Assembly: GCA_005877185.1 (NCBI GenBank)
Contig: VBPQ01000072.1
Location: forward strand, 1-7,511
Reading direction: 5' to 3'
Length of the DNA stretch: 7,511 nt
DNA from: Nitrososphaerota archaeon
GTDB taxonomy: Archaea > Thermoproteota > Nitrososphaeria > Nitrososphaerales > Gagatemarchaeaceae
Made by a program: the position numbers and the translations under genes. Below the pieces are notes generated by a model. It did no database searches. It was not told where the DNA came from and worked only from the letters and a program-made list of their open reading frames with translations. Shown piece by piece: positions 5,351-7,511 of this stretch (its first letter is position 1; each line of letters begins with the position of its first letter).

Positions 5351-7039
5351 CTACAGATAGCCGAGATTCCTCAGCCTCTGAGTGAGCCCAGCGTACTGTG
5401 AGTCGTCGAAATCGTGAGGCTCTACAACCCGACCTCCGTCGCCAATCGCCACCGGCATCTCGCGATGCCGAATCGAGGGACTTACCCTCCCTTGGAGGGC
5501 GGTCCCCTCCATGTGGGCGGGTGTCGCAATTCCAGCGATGGCAAGGACGGTGGGCGCAACATCGAGTACAGAAGCGACTCCCGTCTCCCCCCTGATCTGA
5601 ATCTGGGGCCCAGAGGCGATGAAGATCCCGTTCGGCTTATGGTTTCCGGAGTAGACTGGATGGGGAGTAACGAGCGAGTTGGTCGCAAGCTCGAAGAACC
5701 GATGCGCGTTGTATAGCATCTTTGAGTCAAGAAAGATGAGGTCCGGACCTTCGTCGGCGAAGGGTCCTCTGTAGAGTTCTTTCTTCGATAGGACTAGGTC
5801 GAACATCCGGTTGCCCCTTCGCGGGTCTCTCAAGTCGAGCAACTCACGCCGGAGCTTATCTGTCAGTTCGTCGTACTCTGCCCCGGGCTCGACGGCGCCA
5901 CGAGGCTCCCGCCCCCTGAGGTTGACGTAGAGTTGGCCATAATTTCCGAATGAGTAGACCCTGGTCCTCTCCCAGTCTACATCCGCGAAGGAGAGTGAAA
6001 TGTGCTTGACGAGCCTGAGCGCGGCCGAGTCTTTTGCGTACGCCGCTTCCACTCCCGGCAGTACCCGCAGCCGCTTCGCGAGCCTGAAAAGATTGTACGC
6101 GTTGAGTCCGTGGCGAAATGCCCAACGCTTCAAGCGTGTTTCAAACCCGCCCCTGAATGCGAGGTAACCCCTCTCGCTCAGCCAGTTGTTTATGTACACC
6201 CCGTAGTGTACCGGACCGTTCCCGTGGTCTGATAGGAGGATGACGTTAGGTCTCGCATCAAATGAGTCCAGCAGTCTCCCGAGCGCTTCGTCGGCCAGTT
6301 CATAGCTGGAGAAGAAGACCCTCCGACCCCTCTCGGCAAACCTTGGATTATGCTTGGGGTGACTCTTATCCAGGTGCTTCCAGAGGGAGTGGCTCGCCGA
6401 ATCTATCCCGTCGAAGACCGTCATTATGAAGTCAAACCTCTCTCGCTTGAGGAGATACTTCAGGACCCGGATCTGGTTGTTAGTCGTCCTCGCTAGCTCT
6501 TCGAGTAGTTCGTCTTCTTCCCCCTCATCGACTAGGCTGGCCGGCTTCTGAAAGTCAACGTCGCCGAGGTTACGTTTGAGTTCCCTCGCCAATGGGAGCG
6601 GATAGGTCCAGTCATCCGCGTTTGGGGGAGAGGGGAAACCAGAGAGCATCACACCATTTACCCTCTCGGGGGGATAAGTTAACGGCACGTTGACCACGCA
6701 GACCCTCTTACCAGCCTCTCCCAGGATGTCCCACACTGCCCTGGCCCGTTTGTTCGTCGATGAGTAAGGAGTGAAATCATAGCTGTCGGGATTCCTGTGT
6801 GCGAAATCGTAGATCCCGTGCTTTCCTGGGTTCACGCCCGTTGCGATCGATGTCCAGGCGATGGGTGAGAGAGGCGGAGTGGAAGACATCAAGGTCGCCC
6901 TCCCACCATCCCTCAAGAGCCTCTGAATGTTGGGCAGCTTGCCTTCCAGCAACATCGGGTCTATGATATCGAAGGTGGCTCCGTCGAAACCGACAAGCAG
7001 CGTTGGAAAATGATCGGCTTCAAAATTCAACTCTTGCAA
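5351..7039 (-). CDS. Alkaline phosphatase superfamily phosphohydrolase/phosphomutase (COG3379 type)
   Basis: The 562-residue protein belongs to the type I phosphodiesterase/nucleotide pyrophosphatase branch of the alkaline phosphatase superfamily, two-metal enzymes that cleave phosphate esters. Visible motifs are VGFDGATFD (16-24, metal ligand Asp19), PPLSPIAWTSIATG (55-68), NPGKHGIYDF (70-79), FDGIDSASH (209-217, ligands Asp213 and His217), SDHG (270-273, ligands Asp271 and His272), SGNHKPNGIF (464-473, ligand His467) and the family's usual C-terminus LRNLGYL. By alignment of the TG motif with NPP enzymes, Ser58 is the probable nucleophile. All key residues are present and the length is normal. 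There is no signal peptide or membrane helix, so it should be cytoplasmic. Substrate is unknown; relatives often lie in polysaccharide or glycosylation clusters. Only TTG starts are available (7039, or 7030); a TATA box lies about 75 bases upstream. Confidence 0.92.
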   Translation of the reverse strand: MQELNFEADHFPTLLVGFDGATFDIIDPMLLEGKLPNIQRLLRDGGRATLMSSTPPLSPIAWTSIATGVNPGKHGIYDFAHRNPDSYDFTPYSSTNKRARAVWDILGEAGKRVCVVNVPLTYPPERVNGVMLSGFPSPPNADDWTYPLPLARELKRNLGDVDFQKPASLVDEGEEDELLEELARTTNNQIRVLKYLLKRERFDFIMTVFDGIDSASHSLWKHLDKSHPKHNPRFAERGRRVFFSSYELADEALGRLLDSFDARPNVILLSDHGNGPVHYGVYINNWLSERGYLAFRGGFETRLKRWAFRHGLNAYNLFRLAKRLRVLPGVEAAYAKDSAALRLVKHISLSFADVDWERTRVYSFGNYGQLYVNLRGREPRGAVEPGAEYDELTDKLRRELLDLRDPRRGNRMFDLVLSKKELYRGPFADEGPDLIFLDSKMLYNAHRFFELATNSLVTPHPVYSGNHKPNGIFIASGPQIQIRGETGVASVLDVAPTVLAIAGIATPAHMEGTALQGRVSPSIRHREMPVAIGDGGRVVEPHDFDDSQYAGLTQRLRNLGYL

Positions 7040-7091
7040 GCCTGTAGGTTCTATGATATCCGCCGATTTAAGACGGGCCGATGAATGTTAG

Positions 7092-7104
7092 CTAAGAAAC
7101 TTAG
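7092..7104. repeat. Inverted repeat CTAAG-AAA-CTTAG at the probable transcription start
   Basis: The arms CTAAG and CTTAG are exact complements around three bases. It lies just downstream of the TATA box of the phosphohydrolase gene, close to where transcription should begin (about 7090). That is a typical place for a repressor to act in archaea, but five-base arms are short enough to occur by chance. Confidence 0.25.
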
Positions 7105-7110
7105 AAAGGC

Positions 7111-7120
7111 GTATTTATAA
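7111..7120 (-). promoter_or_regulatory. TATA box of the phosphohydrolase gene
   Basis: Read on the minus strand, TTATAAATAC is a close match to the archaeal TATA box and stands out from the GC-rich surroundings; purine-rich GTGGAG just upstream could be the BRE. Transcription should begin about 25 bases downstream, near 7090, giving a leader of about 50 bases before the TTG start. The gene therefore has its own promoter and is not dependent on the gene that ends at 7230. Confidence 0.6.
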
Positions 7121-7207
7121 CTCCACTCTACCGATCTCTGCGACGCGGAGAAGGAGGAGCTTCTTTCCATCTATCCCTGACGCCCTCTCCCCTTTGTTTC
7201 CTCCGAG

Positions 7208-7217
7208 AAAATCAAAA
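7208..7217 (-). terminator. T-rich candidate terminator after the right-edge membrane protein gene
   Basis: On the minus strand TTTTGATTTT lies 12-21 bases after the stop codon of the gene ending at 7230. Archaeal RNA polymerase ends transcription at T-rich tracts on the non-template strand, and this is the only such tract in the gap before the next promoter. No hairpin is needed or seen. Confidence 0.4.
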
Positions 7218-7229
7218 GTTACAGCTTTT

Positions 7230-7511
7230 TCACCGAATTAGTCCACGAAGTGCCTTATTCCTGAAGAAGCGGTATAGCAGGACGAGGTCTATCGCAACCG
7301 CGCCACTCCAGAGCACGTAGCCGAGAACAATGCCCCTCTCGAAGAGTGAAGAGAAGGTCCCTGAAAGTCCGTATCCCACGATCCAGGCATCGAAGCTCAT
7401 GCAGATCCTTCTGAATGTCTCGACCGCTACCCTCCGCACGATTAAGATACCGAGCGGTAAGCCGAAGATCACGGGTGGGGCGATGACGGTGAAGAGTGAT
7501 AAGGACGTGGT
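7230..7511 (-). CDS. C-terminal part of a membrane protein; 5' end cut by window edge
   Basis: The frame is open from the window edge to TGA at 7230-7232 and gives 93 residues; the start lies outside the window, and the GTG at 7472 is only an internal codon as far as can be seen. Residues 4-25 (counted from the edge) and about 60-80 are hydrophobic and look like membrane helices. The stretch 39-58 between them is weakly hydrophobic and may be a further short helix or a re-entrant loop. The end is basic (RFFRNKALRGLIR), which by the positive-inside rule places the C-terminus in the cytoplasm. I do not recognise the family; a transporter, flippase or other component of the neighbouring glycan locus is possible but not shown. 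Confidence 0.7.
   Translation of the reverse strand, partial: TTSLSLFTVIAPPVIFGLPLGILIVRRVAVETFRRICMSFDAWIVGYGLSGTFSSLFERGIVLGYVLWSGAVAIDLVLLYRFFRNKALRGLIR

Noticed and set aside
7052..7171. Short minus-strand open frame between the right-edge gene and the phosphohydrolase gene
   Set aside because: It runs through the TATA box and leader of the next gene and has no recognisable protein features.

Overview
The window looks archaeal, most likely from a Nitrososphaerota (Thaumarchaeota)-type organism of moderate to high GC. The evidence is a secreted spherulin-4 protein with tandem beta-rich C-terminal repeats of a style I associate with that phylum, a tiny zinc-ribbon protein, a clear archaeal TATA box before one gene, GTG and TTG starts, and a Shine-Dalgarno sequence matching the archaeal 16S 3' end. 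The lineage is an inference from protein style; no rRNA is present.

Layout. Positions 1-1143 (minus) hold a signal-peptide-bearing spherulation-specific family 4 (GH135-like) protein whose 3' end is cut by the window edge. A divergent spacer follows, then a 44-residue zinc-ribbon gene (1408-1542, plus). A spacer of about 470 bases leads to a probable two-gene plus-strand operon: a membrane-anchored, probably secreted protein of unknown function (2017-3012) and a large polytopic GT-C/YfhO-like membrane protein (3136-5283). The 123-base gap between them holds two perfect stem-loops and an unusually long Shine-Dalgarno sequence. Convergent with this operon is a cytoplasmic alkaline-phosphatase-superfamily phosphohydrolase of the COG3379 type (5351-7039, minus), with a good TATA box at 7111-7120. 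The right edge holds the C-terminal part of another minus-strand membrane protein (7230-7511).

Together the genes suggest a cell-surface glycan locus: a membrane glycosyltransferase-like protein, a phosphohydrolase often found beside polysaccharide genes, a secreted glycan-hydrolase-like protein and a secreted protein of unknown fold. The shared pathway is inferred from family and position only. The most unusual sequence signals are the possible pseudoknot that could mask the Shine-Dalgarno sequence of the GT-C gene, the 16-bp perfect palindrome containing the start codon of the 2017 gene, and the missing acidic residue in the spherulin-4 active-site motif. No tRNA, rRNA, CRISPR array, transposase or IS end was seen.
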